NCBI RefSeq assembly: GCF_043195195.1
Contig: NZ_JBAFWT010000005.1
Location: 186,001-250,000, forward strand
DNA: 64,000 nt
Direction: 5' to 3'
Source of the DNA: NCEH01 sp043195195
GTDB taxonomy: Bacteria; Pseudomonadota; Alphaproteobacteria; Rhizobiales; Xanthobacteraceae
Numbering within the stretch: position 1 is the first letter of the stretch; the number at the start of each line of letters is the position of its first letter. A program made the translations under genes and the position numbers. Under the pieces are notes generated by a model. It did no database searches. It had not been told where the DNA came from and saw only the letters and a list, made by a program, of their open reading frames with translations. Shown here piece after piece: positions 8,597-18,023 of the stretch.

Positions 8597-10072
8597 ATGA
8601 CCGCTCCCGCCGTGAAGACCAAAGCCACCAGTCCGGCAGCACCGGCGTCCGAGGCGGATGATGCGCCGCTGTATGCGGCGCGTCGCGCCATCTATCCGCA
8701 AAGCGTCCACGGCACATTCCGGCGGATCAAGTGGATCGTGCTCATCCTCACGCTCGGTGTCTATTATTTCCTGCCGTTCGTGCGTTGGGATCGCGGACCG
8801 GATGCGCCCAACCAGGCGGTTCTGATCGATTTTCCCGCCCGGCGCTTCTACTTCTTCTTCATCGAGATCTGGCCGCAGGAATTCTATTATGTGGCGGGGC
8901 TGCTGATCCTCGCGGCGTTGATCCTGTTTCTGATGAATGCGGTCGCCGGGCGCGTGTGGTGCGGCTATCTGTGCCCGCAGACCGTGTGGACCGACCTGTT
9001 CATGGCGGTTGAGCGGCTGATCGAAGGCGATCGGCGCGAGCGCATCGCCGCCGACAACGCCCCCTGGACCATCGACAAGATCGCTCACAAGACACTGAAG
9101 CATACGCTGTGGTTGCTGATCGCCTGGTGGACCGGCGGCGCGTGGGTGCTGTATTTCGACGATGCGCCGACATTGGTGCGCGAGCTTGCGACCTTCCAGG
9201 CGTCCGCGACCGCTTATATCTCCATCGCCGTTCTCACGGGCACGACTTATGTGCTGGCGGGCCATATGCGCGAGCAGGTGTGCATCTACATGTGCCCCTG
9301 GCCGCGCATTCAGGCCGCGCTGACCGACGAATATGCGCTCAACGTGACCTATCTGTTCGACCGCGGCGAGCCGCGCGGATCGTTGAAAAAGGTCGCGCAG
9401 CTTCGGGCCGAGGGCAAGCCGGCCGGCGATTGCATCGATTGCAACCAGTGCGTCAACGTCTGTCCCACCGGCGTGGATATCCGCAAGGGCCTGCAGTTGG
9501 ATTGCATCCAGTGCGGCCTGTGCATCGACGCGTGCGACACTGTGATGGACAAGATCCATCGCCCTCGTGGCCTCATTGCCTATGAGTCCGAGGCGAATCT
9601 TGAGGCCCGCGCCCGTGGCGAGGCGCCTGTGCGGCGCATCTTCCGCATGCGCACTCTGCTGTATGCGGTGCTGATCTGCGGCATCGCCGGGCTGATGCTG
9701 ACCACCCTCGTGAACCGCTCCAGCGAGGGGCTGGCCGCCATCCATGACCGCAATCCGGTGTTTGTGCGGATGTCGGACGGCTCCCTGCGCAATGCCTATA
9801 CCCTTCGGCTGATCAACAAGAAGCTCTATGAACGCACCTTCACGGTCTCGGCGTCCGGGGTTCCGGGCGCGAGCCTGAACGTTGTCGGCACGGATTCCGG
9901 TTCCGAAAGCGACCGGCTTGCCGTCGGACCCGACCAGACTCGCGAAGTGCGGGTGCTGGTGACGACCAAGGACAAGCTGGCGCCGGGCGCCTCGCTGCCG
10001 ATCACATTCGAGATTCGCGACGCGGCCACCGGCATTGCCGCCCACGCCAGCGATCATTTCATCGCGCCCTGA
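8597..10072 (+). CDS. ccoG: cbb3 oxidase assembly ferredoxin-type protein CcoG
   Basis: The protein has 491 residues from the ATG at 8597; an upstream GTG at 8504 would add 31 residues of poor, non-conserved sequence. It is a polytopic membrane protein (RdxA/FixG family) with an early C-G-Y-L-C-P motif near residue 122 and two cytoplasmic 4Fe-4S clusters, CIDCNQCVNVCP and CIQCGLCIDACD. A C-terminal membrane helix carries a periplasmic Ig-like domain. CcoG is a Cu(II)-reducing factor that supplies Cu(I) for CuB assembly. A 114-base gap with imperfect palindromes separates it from ccoP. Confidence 0.95.
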   Translation: MTAPAVKTKATSPAAPASEADDAPLYAARRAIYPQSVHGTFRRIKWIVLILTLGVYYFLPFVRWDRGPDAPNQAVLIDFPARRFYFFFIEIWPQEFYYVAGLLILAALILFLMNAVAGRVWCGYLCPQTVWTDLFMAVERLIEGDRRERIAADNAPWTIDKIAHKTLKHTLWLLIAWWTGGAWVLYFDDAPTLVRELATFQASATAYISIAVLTGTTYVLAGHMREQVCIYMCPWPRIQAALTDEYALNVTYLFDRGEPRGSLKKVAQLRAEGKPAGDCIDCNQCVNVCPTGVDIRKGLQLDCIQCGLCIDACDTVMDKIHRPRGLIAYESEANLEARARGEAPVRRIFRMRTLLYAVLICGIAGLMLTTLVNRSSEGLAAIHDRNPVFVRMSDGSLRNAYTLRLINKKLYERTFTVSASGVPGASLNVVGTDSGSESDRLAVGPDQTREVRVLVTTKDKLAPGASLPITFEIRDAATGIAAHASDHFIAP

Positions 10073-10082
10073 GGAGGATTTC

Positions 10083-10586
10083 ATGGCAAAGCCAGATCTT
10101 GCTGAGAAGCCGCCGCGGGAACTGACCGGACGCGCAGTGCTGCTGATCATTCTCGCCTTCTTCGGCGTGGTCATCAGCGTGAATGTCGTGATGGCGCGGT
10201 TCGCGGTCTCAACCTTCGGCGGGGTGGAGACGGAAAGCTCATACAAGGCGGGCCTCGCCTTCCGCAGCGAGGAGGACGCTGCCGCCCAGCAGGCGACGCG
10301 CGGCTGGAAGGTGGAGGCGGACGTGGAAAGCCAGGGTGAGGAGCGCCACGTCATGCTGATCGTCCGCGATGCCACGGGCAAGCCGTTGAACGGGCTGGAG
10401 GTGACAGCCCGCCTGTTCCATCCCACCGATGCGCGCGGCGACGTGGCGCTGGTCCTCGCCGCGGTCGGCAACGGACGCTATAAGGGGGCGGCCACCGCCC
10501 ACGCCGGCCAGTGGGACATGATGCTTGATCTTGCGCAAGGCGGTCAGCGCCTGTTCCGCTCCAAAAACAGAGTTCAGCTGCATTAG
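10083..10586 (+). CDS. ccoH: cbb3 oxidase assembly protein CcoH/FixH
   Basis: The protein has 167 residues from the ATG at 10083 with GAGGAGG directly upstream. It has one N-terminal transmembrane helix (about 17-38) and a periplasmic FixH domain with the segment F-H-P-T-D-A-R-G-D. CcoH binds the assembling oxidase. It sits 10 bases after ccoG, so the two are co-transcribed. An upstream in-frame start within ccoG is rejected. Confidence 0.93.
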   Translation: MAKPDLAEKPPRELTGRAVLLIILAFFGVVISVNVVMARFAVSTFGGVETESSYKAGLAFRSEEDAAAQQATRGWKVEADVESQGEERHVMLIVRDATGKPLNGLEVTARLFHPTDARGDVALVLAAVGNGRYKGAATAHAGQWDMMLDLAQGGQRLFRSKNRVQLH

Positions 10587-10641
10587 CGATCCCCGATGCG
10601 GGGCGTGGGGCGGCGACGCGTGATTTCCGGGTGCGACGCAC

Positions 10642-12840
10642 ATGGCCGAGGCCGTTGATTATTCGATCTTTCTCGCACGGGACGCCGAGGGTCGCGCGGA
10701 GGTCAATCTCGCGGTCGATGGCGTCGACTGCGCGGCCTGCATCGGCGATATCGAGAACGGCGTGAAGGCCCTGCCCGGCGTGGTCCATGCCCGGCTCAAC
10801 TACACCACCCATCGCCTGACAGTGGCGTGGAGCGGCGAGGGCGCGCCTGCCGACGTGGTTCAGCGCCTGGAAGCGCTCGGTTATCGGGCCCATCCGTTCG
10901 CGGGGCGGGTGGAGGAGGAAGAGGCGCGCCGGGCCCGCTGGCTGCTGCGCTGCATGGGCGTTGCAGGCTTTGCCGCCATGAACGTGATGCTGCTGTCGGT
11001 GTCAGTCTGGTCCGGCAATGTCACCGACATCACGCCCGAGACGCGCGATTTTTTCCATTGGCTTTCCGCGCTGATCGCGTTGCCGGCGGCGGCCTATGCC
11101 GGCCAGCCCTTTTTCCAGAGCGCGCTGCGTGCCGTGCGCACCCGCAAGCTCAATATGGACGTGCCGATCTCGCTCGGCGTCATCCTCGCCCTCGGCATGT
11201 CGGTGCTCGAAACCGCTTTGCACCAGGAGCACGCCTATTTCGACAGCGCCGTCATGCTGTTGTTCTTCCTCCTCGCGGGTCGCTATCTCGATCATGAGGC
11301 GCGTCGGCGCACCCGCGCCGTGGCCGGCAATATCGCTGCCCTGCGCGGCGAGATGGCCCATCGGCTCGGCGCGGACGGCGTGCCGGTCCTGGTGCCGGTT
11401 CAGGCGCTGGCGCCGGGCGACGTGATCCTGGTGGCTGCCGGCGAACGGGTCGGCGCGGATGGCGAGGTGGTGTCGGGGACCTCTGCCGTCGACGAGGCCC
11501 TGATCACCGGCGAGACGCTGCCGCGCCTGGTGGGTCCCGGGGGCCGACTCTATGCTGGCAGCCTCAACGGGTCCGGCGTGCTGAAGGTCCGCGTGACCGC
11601 GGGCGGCGAGGGGACCTTGATCGACGACGTCCAGCGCCTGCTGGATGGGGCGCTGAGTGCACGGGGCACCTATGTGCGCCTGGCCGACCGGGTGGCGCGC
11701 CTCTATGCCCCGATGGTGCATCTGACAGCCCTGGCGTCGGCCCTCGGCTGGCTGGTCCTGGGCGCGAGCCTGCACGATGCGGTGATGATCGCCGTGGCGG
11801 TGCTGATCATCACTTGTCCCTGCGCCCTGGCGCTGGCGGTTCCGGTGGTGCAGGTGGTGGCGACCGGGCGTCTGTTCCGCGCCGGCCTGCTGGTGAATGC
11901 TGGGGACATGCTGGAGCGGCTCGCACCTGTGGATACGGTCGTGTTCGACAAGACCGGCACGCTCACCTTGCCCGAAGCCGCGTTGCGCCTCCCGCAGGGG
12001 GCCGATCCGGCGCTGCTTGCCAGCGCCGCGCGGCTGGCACTGTCGAGCCGCCATCCCTTGGCGGCGGTGCTTGCCCGCAGCGCCGGGGGACCCGCCTTCG
12101 CCGAGGTGGAGGAGGTGGCGGGAGCCGGAGTGAAGACCCTTCTGCCCGGAGGGGAGGCCCGGCTCGGCAGTCTCGACTTCTGCGACGCCCACGCGCCTGC
12201 GGATCTTCCCGCGGACTGCTCGCTGATCGCCTTCCGGCTCGGCTCGTCCAGCCTCGTCATCGGCATTGCCCAGCAATTGCGCGCTGATGCGCGCGCGGTG
12301 GTGGATGGCCTGAAGGCGCGGGGCATCGCCGTGCGCATCCTTTCCGGCGATCGAACGGAAGCCGTGGCGTCGGTGGCCGGGCGTCTCGGCATCGCGGATT
12401 ATGAGGGCGACTTGCGTCCGGGCGGAAAGATCGCCGTCCTGGAGCGCCTCAAGGCGGCCGGCCATCGGGTCTGCATGGTGGGCGACGGGCTCAATGATGC
12501 GCCGGCGCTCGCGGCGGCGGATGTCTCCCTGTCCCCGGCGAGCGGGGCGGCGGTGACGCAGGCCCAGGCCGATGCCGTTTTCATCGGCCAGCGCCTCGCC
12601 CCGGTTCTCGCAGCGCTGGACGGCGCCCGGATCGCCGGCCGCCGCATGCGCGAAAATCTGGTTCTTGCGATCGGCTATAATTTCATCGCCGTGCCGCTTG
12701 CGGTCACGGGCCATGTCACCCCCCTCGTGGCCGCCCTCGCCATGTCCGGCTCGTCGATCCTGGTGACGCTCAATGCGTTGCGGGCGCCGAGGCCTGCGGT
12801 CGAGGCGTCCCCGGTGATCGGCGCGGAGGTGCGCGCATGA
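10642..12840 (+). CDS. ccoI: Copper-exporting P1B-type ATPase for cbb3 oxidase biogenesis
   Basis: The protein has 732 residues. The order is an N-terminal heavy-metal domain with C-A-A-C (Cys30, Cys33), eight predicted membrane helices, the A-domain T-G-E-T loop near residue 290, the metal-transport C-P-C (392-394), the phosphorylation site D-K-T-G-T (Asp436) and the hinge G-D-G-L-N-D-A-P. This is the FixI/CcoI (CtpA/CopA2) branch that delivers copper to the periplasm for cbb3 metallation rather than for detoxification, supported by position between ccoH and ccoS. Its stop overlaps ccoS by 4 bases. Confidence 0.96.
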   Translation: MAEAVDYSIFLARDAEGRAEVNLAVDGVDCAACIGDIENGVKALPGVVHARLNYTTHRLTVAWSGEGAPADVVQRLEALGYRAHPFAGRVEEEEARRARWLLRCMGVAGFAAMNVMLLSVSVWSGNVTDITPETRDFFHWLSALIALPAAAYAGQPFFQSALRAVRTRKLNMDVPISLGVILALGMSVLETALHQEHAYFDSAVMLLFFLLAGRYLDHEARRRTRAVAGNIAALRGEMAHRLGADGVPVLVPVQALAPGDVILVAAGERVGADGEVVSGTSAVDEALITGETLPRLVGPGGRLYAGSLNGSGVLKVRVTAGGEGTLIDDVQRLLDGALSARGTYVRLADRVARLYAPMVHLTALASALGWLVLGASLHDAVMIAVAVLIITCPCALALAVPVVQVVATGRLFRAGLLVNAGDMLERLAPVDTVVFDKTGTLTLPEAALRLPQGADPALLASAARLALSSRHPLAAVLARSAGGPAFAEVEEVAGAGVKTLLPGGEARLGSLDFCDAHAPADLPADCSLIAFRLGSSSLVIGIAQQLRADARAVVDGLKARGIAVRILSGDRTEAVASVAGRLGIADYEGDLRPGGKIAVLERLKAAGHRVCMVGDGLNDAPALAAADVSLSPASGAAVTQAQADAVFIGQRLAPVLAALDGARIAGRRMRENLVLAIGYNFIAVPLAVTGHVTPLVAALAMSGSSILVTLNALRAPRPAVEASPVIGAEVRA

Positions 12841-13010
12841 CGGTTCTCCTCTATCTCGTGCCGATCGCGCTCGCGCTCGGGCTGATCGGCCTGTTCGCCT
12901 TCCTCTGGAGTCTCAAGAGCGGCCAGTATGAAGACCTGGACGGCGCCGCCTATCGCGTGCTGAGCGACGAGGATCTCCCCGCCGCGTCCAAGCGGGACCC
13001 ACGTCCATGA
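12837..13010 (+). CDS. ccoS: cbb3 oxidase maturation protein CcoS
   Basis: This 57-residue protein overlaps the ends of both ccoI and ccoA by 4 bases each. One transmembrane helix (residues about 3-25) is followed by the conserved CcoS tail, W-S-L-K-S-G-Q-Y-E-D-L-D-G-A-A-Y-R, and then a short charged end. CcoS is needed to insert heme b and copper into CcoN. It is below the size most gene finders accept, but the family sequence is unmistakable. Confidence 0.94.
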   Translation: MTVLLYLVPIALALGLIGLFAFLWSLKSGQYEDLDGAAYRVLSDEDLPAASKRDPRP

Positions 13011-14158
13011 AGCCCGCGACGCCCATGCCGGGTCCGCGCGCAGGAATGCTGGTGTGCATTTGCGATCCGCAGATCGACGCGCCCGCCAACGACAATGCCA
13101 CGCACCGCGCGCCGCCGTTCGCGCTCGCGCTGGGTTTCGCCTTCGCGGTGCTGGCGCAGACGCTCGCAAGCGGCATCCTACCCTTGGCCGGCGCGGCCCT
13201 CGCGCGCGATCCTCATTATGCCACGCTCCCGTTCGCAGCCATGCTGGTGGGCGCGGCGCTCGCCTCCTTCCCCGCCTCCTTCCTGGGCGACGCCTTCGGA
13301 CGTCGCACCGGCTTCGCGCTTGGCGCTTCGCTCGGCGTCGGAGGCGGTGCCTTGCTGGCGGTGGGGCTGCTGAAGATGCAGTTCACCTGGGTGTGCCTGG
13401 GCGCATTGTGGCTCGGCATGGCGCAGGGCTTTTCCTTCTTCTACCGCCATGAGGCGGCGGCGAGCGCTGGCCGGCCAGCGGCAGCGGCGGCGGGCGTCCT
13501 GTGCGGTGGGCTGCTCGCTGCGCTCGCGGGGCCAACCTTGGCCATGGGCGCGGAATGGCTGTTTTCGCCGTTCTTCCTGGTCGGTACGGCCGTGCTCGCC
13601 GCGGTCGCGCACACCCTGTCCCTCGCCGTCGCGGTATTGATGGCGCCCAATGCGGCGCCGCGGCTTCGCGAAAAAGTGACCTTGCCGCTGGCGGCAGTTC
13701 TCGTCCCGACGCTATGCGGCGCGCTTGCCTGGTTCGGCATGAGCTTGCTGATGGCGCAGGCGCCGCTGGCCTTGCTCGGCTGCGGCGTCGGTGAGGGCGC
13801 GGTCTTCGGCTTCATCGCATTGCACGTGGCCGCCATGTATGCACCCGCAGCCCCACTGGCGGCCTTCGGCGGAAATATCTCCCCCCGGTTGTTGGCCTTG
13901 GCTGGGCTGGGGTTGGTGGCCGCCGCGTTGATGCTGCCGGCAATCCAGGTGCTCGCGCCCGGCCTCGAACTCGCCGGCAGCCTCGCCTGGGGCATTGCCC
14001 TGGTGATGGTCGGGGCGGGTTGGTCGCTTGCGACGGTGGGATGCACCGGCTGGATCTACCAGCGAGGGATTCCCTCGCGCCTCGCTTTGGCCTTGCACGA
14101 TGGTTCCTTGTTCCTTTCAGCCATTCTCGGAGCGGTGATGGCCGGCCGCCTGCTCTAA
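13007..14158 (+). CDS. ccoA: CcoA-like MFS copper importer (CalT family)
   Basis: This 383-residue protein has about 12 hydrophobic helices and starts inside the ccoS stop codon. It carries M-S-L-L-M at 245-249 and H-V-A-A-M at 273-277. These match the MxxxM and HxxxM copper-binding motifs of Rhodobacter CcoA, and the 28-residue spacing between them is the same as I recall for CcoA. CcoA imports copper into the cytoplasm for the CuB centre of cbb3 oxidase. The N-terminus adds C-I-C at 17-19. General databases would call this only an MFS transporter; motif and position make CcoA much more specific. Confidence 0.82.
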   Translation: MKPATPMPGPRAGMLVCICDPQIDAPANDNATHRAPPFALALGFAFAVLAQTLASGILPLAGAALARDPHYATLPFAAMLVGAALASFPASFLGDAFGRRTGFALGASLGVGGGALLAVGLLKMQFTWVCLGALWLGMAQGFSFFYRHEAAASAGRPAAAAAGVLCGGLLAALAGPTLAMGAEWLFSPFFLVGTAVLAAVAHTLSLAVAVLMAPNAAPRLREKVTLPLAAVLVPTLCGALAWFGMSLLMAQAPLALLGCGVGEGAVFGFIALHVAAMYAPAAPLAAFGGNISPRLLALAGLGLVAAALMLPAIQVLAPGLELAGSLAWGIALVMVGAGWSLATVGCTGWIYQRGIPSRLALALHDGSLFLSAILGAVMAGRLL

Positions 14159-14221
14159 GCGCCCGCTTGTGATCGCCCGGAGGATCTGCCAAGCCTCCTG
14201 AGGCGTGGTGCGGAGGCTGGC

Positions 14222-14971
14222 ATGTCTGAGCTATTTTCCCTTGCGGGGCGCACCGCGCTGGTGACGGGAAGCGCCGGCGGCCTTGGTTTCGAGATCGCCA
14301 AGGGGATGGCGCAAGCGGGCGCCCATGTGTTGCTCAACGGCCGCAACCGTCCAAGGCTCATGGAGGCGGCGCGGGCTCTTACCGACCATGGAACGGTCAG
14401 CGTGCTGCCGTTCGACATCACCGATGCCGCAGCGGTGGCGCAGGCGCTGGAACGTGCACCGCCGGTGGACATCCTGGTCAATAACGCCGGCGCGCGCGAC
14501 CGCCGTCCCTTTTTCGATCTGGACGATGCCGCCTTCCAGCGGCTGCTGGACGTGGATCTCGTCGCCCCGGCGCGGCTCATGCGGGTGGTCGCTGGCGGTA
14601 TGACGGCGCGGGGCGAGGGGCGGATCATCAATATCACCTCGATCGCCGGCCCGATCGCGCGTGCGGGGGATGCTGCCTACACCGCCGCCAAGGGCGGCCT
14701 GGAGGCGCTGACGCGTGCGCTGGCGGCGGAATTTGGATCGCGCGGCGTGACCGTCAACGCCATCGCGCCGGGCTATTTCGCGACCGACGCGAATGCCGCC
14801 ATGGCGAATGACCACGCGGTGGGAGAATGGCTGTCGCGCCGCACATCTCTCGGGCGGTGGGGGAAGCCGCAAGAAATCGCCGGCGCGGCGGTATTTCTCG
14901 CATCGCCGGGGGCGAGTTACATCACGGGCCATGTCTTGGTTGTGGATGGCGGATATCTCGCGCACTTTTAG
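14222..14971 (+). CDS. SDR-family dehydrogenase, gluconate 5-dehydrogenase-like
   Basis: The protein has 249 residues. It shows a classical short-chain dehydrogenase: cofactor loop T-G-S-A-G-G-L-G near residue 16, N-N-A-G near 88, catalytic Ser in I-T-S-I-A-G near 141 and Y-T-A-A-K (Tyr and Lys spaced by three) near 155. The C-terminal V-D-G-G-Y is typical. The best guess is a sugar-acid oxidoreductase of the IdnO/Gno type, which would fit the sugar-acid operon at 17374-23309. That operon is on the other strand, and substrate cannot be assigned from sequence. Confidence 0.8.
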   Translation: MSELFSLAGRTALVTGSAGGLGFEIAKGMAQAGAHVLLNGRNRPRLMEAARALTDHGTVSVLPFDITDAAAVAQALERAPPVDILVNNAGARDRRPFFDLDDAAFQRLLDVDLVAPARLMRVVAGGMTARGEGRIINITSIAGPIARAGDAAYTAAKGGLEALTRALAAEFGSRGVTVNAIAPGYFATDANAAMANDHAVGEWLSRRTSLGRWGKPQEIAGAAVFLASPGASYITGHVLVVDGGYLAHF

Positions 14972-15038
14972 ATTCGCACGGTACGTGCACTATGGTGCCG
15001 GTGATGAAATCACCCAAAGAGGAGGAGACGGGGCCGAG

Positions 15039-17363
15039 ATGGATGACGGGCGACTCGATTCCATAACCGGGGAATTCGTTGAGCCAGTCCGCGAGCAGAC
15101 CTTTCGGGATCAGCGTTTCCACGAACTTCTTCGGCACAGCCGCGTGCTGTTCGTCCTGTCGGCCATCCTCAACACGCTGTTCCTGTTCAGCGACTGGCGC
15201 TTCGAAGGGCAGGCTCACTTCTTCGAGGCGATTTACGCGCGGTTCGCGGTGATCGTGGTTTCCCTGGCCTGCGCCGCCATTGTCAATCGGGCCCGGCATT
15301 TTCGCGCGGTGCAGGCGATTATCATCGTCTGGCAATGGTGCACCGCCGTCGGCGTCGCGGTTCTGGTGAGTTCGCGCAGCGATATCGCTTTGTTCGTGGT
15401 GCTGTTGCTGCCGGCGATCTATTATCTGGTGGTGCCGATTTCGTTTCGCTGGTCGGTTGCGGGCGGCACCGTATGCAGCGTTCTCTTGCTGGCGGGGTAT
15501 CTCGGCCTGCCGCCACAGTCGGATACTGCGGTGGGACTGGCGCTCGCGGTCCTCGTGATGAATGTCGCGCTGATCCTGGTTCTGGTCCGCAACAACCGGC
15601 AGAGCCGTCTCGAATGGGCGGCGACACGAGACCAGAAGGCTGCCCGCGAAGTCCTTTCTCAGAGCGAGCGGCTTTTGGAGCGGACCTTCATGGCGGTGCC
15701 CATTCCGCTGCTGATCACCGAACTCGAGAGCGGCCGCATCCTGCGCTACAACGCAGCCGGCGTGAGTTATTTCGGCGGTGAGCCGCACGAGTTCGGAATC
15801 CACTCCGCCTGGCAGATCTATGCCGATGCCTCGTCCCGCAGGATGTTCCTGGATCGCCTGATCCGCGACGGCTCGGTCACGAATTTCGAGACCAGGATTC
15901 GCCTCGGCCATGGCGAGGTGCGCAGCGTTCTCGTGGCCGCCACCTTCATCGAGATCGACGGCGAGGCCTGCCTCGTCTCCGGCATCATCGACATCACTGA
16001 CCGCCTCGCGGCCGAACAGAAGATCCGCCATGCGGCGAGCCATGACGCGCTGACCGGCCTCACCAACCGGGCCGCCTTCCAGGCTCAGCTCGACACCACC
16101 ATCCGTGAAGCCCGCACCAAGGCCGGGTCCATCTTCCTGCTGCTGGTGGATCTCGACGGACTCAAGGACGTCAACGACACGCTCGGCCATGCCGCGGGCG
16201 ATGCACTGCTGGTGGAAACCGCGCGTCGCCTGGAGCACCTCGCCGGGGAGAAGGCCCTGGTGGCGCGGCTCGGCGGCGACGAATTCGTGATCCTTCTGCG
16301 GGGGGCGATTTCGCTGGAGGAGGCTCAAGCGCTGTCCCAGGCGATCATTGCCAATTTCCGCCACCCCCTGATCTATCAGGACCGCTCCCTTTCCACCAAG
16401 GCGAGCATTGGCCTTGCTGCCTGCCCGAGCGCGGATTACGCGCCGGGCGAGTTGATGAAGGACGCGGACCTCGCCCTCTATGCTGCCAAGCAGGAGGGAC
16501 GCAATCGCGCCGTGCTCTATGCCCCGGCGATGCGGCGCTCGATGAACGAGCGCATTTCCCTCAACCGCTCCTTGGCGGCGGCGGTCGCTAACAATGAAAT
16601 CACCCCTTACTACCAGCCCAAGGTGTCGCTCATCACCGGCCAGCTCATGGGGTTCGAGGCCTTGATGCGCTGGAAGCGCTCGAGCACGCAGGTGCTCCAG
16701 CCGCAGAGCTTCTACACCGCGTTCGAGGATCCCGAGCTCGCCCTGCTCATGGGCGAGGCGATGCTGCGGCAGGTGGCGCGTGACGTGCGCTCCTGGCTCG
16801 ATCAGGGCCATCCCGTGGGTCGGGTCGCGGTGAATCTCTCACCGGCGCAATTCACCCACCGCGACCTTGCGAGGCAGATCCTCGATCTGTTGGAGCAGGA
16901 GCGGGTGGCACCGGGACATTTCGATATCGAGATTACCGAGACCGTATTCCTCGGCCGCAATTCCGATTTCGTCGCGCCGATCCTCGGCCAGCTGCACAGC
17001 GCCGGGATGAAGTTGGCGCTTGACGATTTCGGCACCGGCTATGCCGCGCTGACCCATCTCAAGCAATTGCCCATCGACACCATCAAGATCGACCGCAGCT
17101 TCGTCCAGGACACGGAGATCGATTCCTTCGATGCCGCCATCGTCTGCACCGTGATCGAGCTCGGCAAGAACCTCGGCATGTGCGTGGTGGCGGAGGGCGT
17201 GGAGACCGTGGGCCAGGCCCGCTTCCTGCGCGAGCGGGGCTGCGAGGTGGCGCAGGGTTTCCTCTATGCCCGCCCCATGCCGGCCGCTGCGACGGTCGAT
17301 TTCCTGGCGCGGGAAAATCGGGACGCCGCCGCAATGCGCATTTGCGACCTGTGGGGGCGGTGA
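15039..17363 (+). CDS. Membrane PAS-GGDEF-EAL cyclic di-GMP enzyme
   Basis: The protein has 774 residues from the ATG at 15039 with AGGAGGAG upstream; longer in-frame starts run into the SDR gene. The order is a membrane block of about five helices (residues 35-185), PAS domain (about 215-325), GGDEF domain with intact G-G-D-E-F at 412-416, and EAL domain with E-A-L at 540-542. All the metal-site elements are present (N-L-S-P-A-Q-F, E-I-T-E-T, D-D-F-G-T-G-Y, K-I-D-R-S-F, A-E-G-V-E-T), so both synthase and phosphodiesterase activities are possible. It ends 10 bases from the convergent dgoA. Confidence 0.93.
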   Translation: MDDGRLDSITGEFVEPVREQTFRDQRFHELLRHSRVLFVLSAILNTLFLFSDWRFEGQAHFFEAIYARFAVIVVSLACAAIVNRARHFRAVQAIIIVWQWCTAVGVAVLVSSRSDIALFVVLLLPAIYYLVVPISFRWSVAGGTVCSVLLLAGYLGLPPQSDTAVGLALAVLVMNVALILVLVRNNRQSRLEWAATRDQKAAREVLSQSERLLERTFMAVPIPLLITELESGRILRYNAAGVSYFGGEPHEFGIHSAWQIYADASSRRMFLDRLIRDGSVTNFETRIRLGHGEVRSVLVAATFIEIDGEACLVSGIIDITDRLAAEQKIRHAASHDALTGLTNRAAFQAQLDTTIREARTKAGSIFLLLVDLDGLKDVNDTLGHAAGDALLVETARRLEHLAGEKALVARLGGDEFVILLRGAISLEEAQALSQAIIANFRHPLIYQDRSLSTKASIGLAACPSADYAPGELMKDADLALYAAKQEGRNRAVLYAPAMRRSMNERISLNRSLAAAVANNEITPYYQPKVSLITGQLMGFEALMRWKRSSTQVLQPQSFYTAFEDPELALLMGEAMLRQVARDVRSWLDQGHPVGRVAVNLSPAQFTHRDLARQILDLLEQERVAPGHFDIEITETVFLGRNSDFVAPILGQLHSAGMKLALDDFGTGYAALTHLKQLPIDTIKIDRSFVQDTEIDSFDAAIVCTVIELGKNLGMCVVAEGVETVGQARFLRERGCEVAQGFLYARPMPAAATVDFLARENRDAAAMRICDLWGR

Positions 17364-17373
17364 GGCCGCGCTT

Positions 17374-18003
17374 TCAGCCGAACACGGCGCGCGCGGCAGC
17401 CACCAAAGCGGCGGCGTCGGCAGCGATCGCATCCACTGCCTTGCCCGGCTTGTAGAGCGCGGAGCCGAGGCCGAACCCGTCCGCGCCCGCCGCGCGGTAG
17501 GCCGCCATGTTGGTGGCGTCGATGCCACCCACGGGCAGCAGCGTGACGCCGGGCATCACGGCACGCCAGGCCTTCAGCACCTGCGGAGGCAGACCCTCGG
17601 CGGGAAACAGCTTGAGCGCGTCCGCCCCGGCCTTCAGCGCCGCGAACGCTTCGGTGGGCGTCGCGACGCCGGGTGTGCAGGCAAGGCCCGCCGCCTTGGC
17701 CGCGCGGATCACCTCCGGGTCCGAATGCGGCATCACGATCAGCCGCCCGCCCGCCCGTGCCACGTCGGTCACGGCTGCGGGCGTCATCACCGTTCCGGCG
17801 CCGATCAGGGCGGAATCACCAAACCGCTCCGCCAGCAGGGCGATGGAGCGCAGGGGGTCGGGCGAATTGAGCGGCACCTCGATGATGGTGATCCCCGCCG
17901 CCACAAGCGCCGCGCCAACGTCTTCCGCCTCGTCCGGCTTGAGGCCGCGCAGGATCGCGACCAGGGGGCAGCGGGCCATGGCTTGGGTCAAGGAAAGGGC
18001 CAT
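17374..18003 (-). CDS. dgoA: 2-dehydro-3-deoxy-6-phosphogalactonate aldolase
   Basis: The protein has 209 residues from the ATG at 18003; a second ATG at 18012 would add three residues. It is a KDPG/KDPGal-type class I aldolase: catalytic Glu in I-I-E-V-P-L-N-S-P (Glu42) and Schiff-base Lys in A-L-K-L-F-P-A-E (Lys131). The Pro-Leu-Asn-Ser sequence after the Glu favours the DgoA branch over Eda. It cleaves KDPGal to pyruvate and glyceraldehyde 3-phosphate. It is the last gene of the LacI-controlled operon, 20 bases after dgoK. Confidence 0.92.
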   Translation of the reverse strand: MALSLTQAMARCPLVAILRGLKPDEAEDVGAALVAAGITIIEVPLNSPDPLRSIALLAERFGDSALIGAGTVMTPAAVTDVARAGGRLIVMPHSDPEVIRAAKAAGLACTPGVATPTEAFAALKAGADALKLFPAEGLPPQVLKAWRAVMPGVTLLPVGGIDATNMAAYRAAGADGFGLGSALYKPGKAVDAIAADAAALVAAARAVFG

Positions 18004-18023
18004 CTTGAACATTCCCGTTGCGA

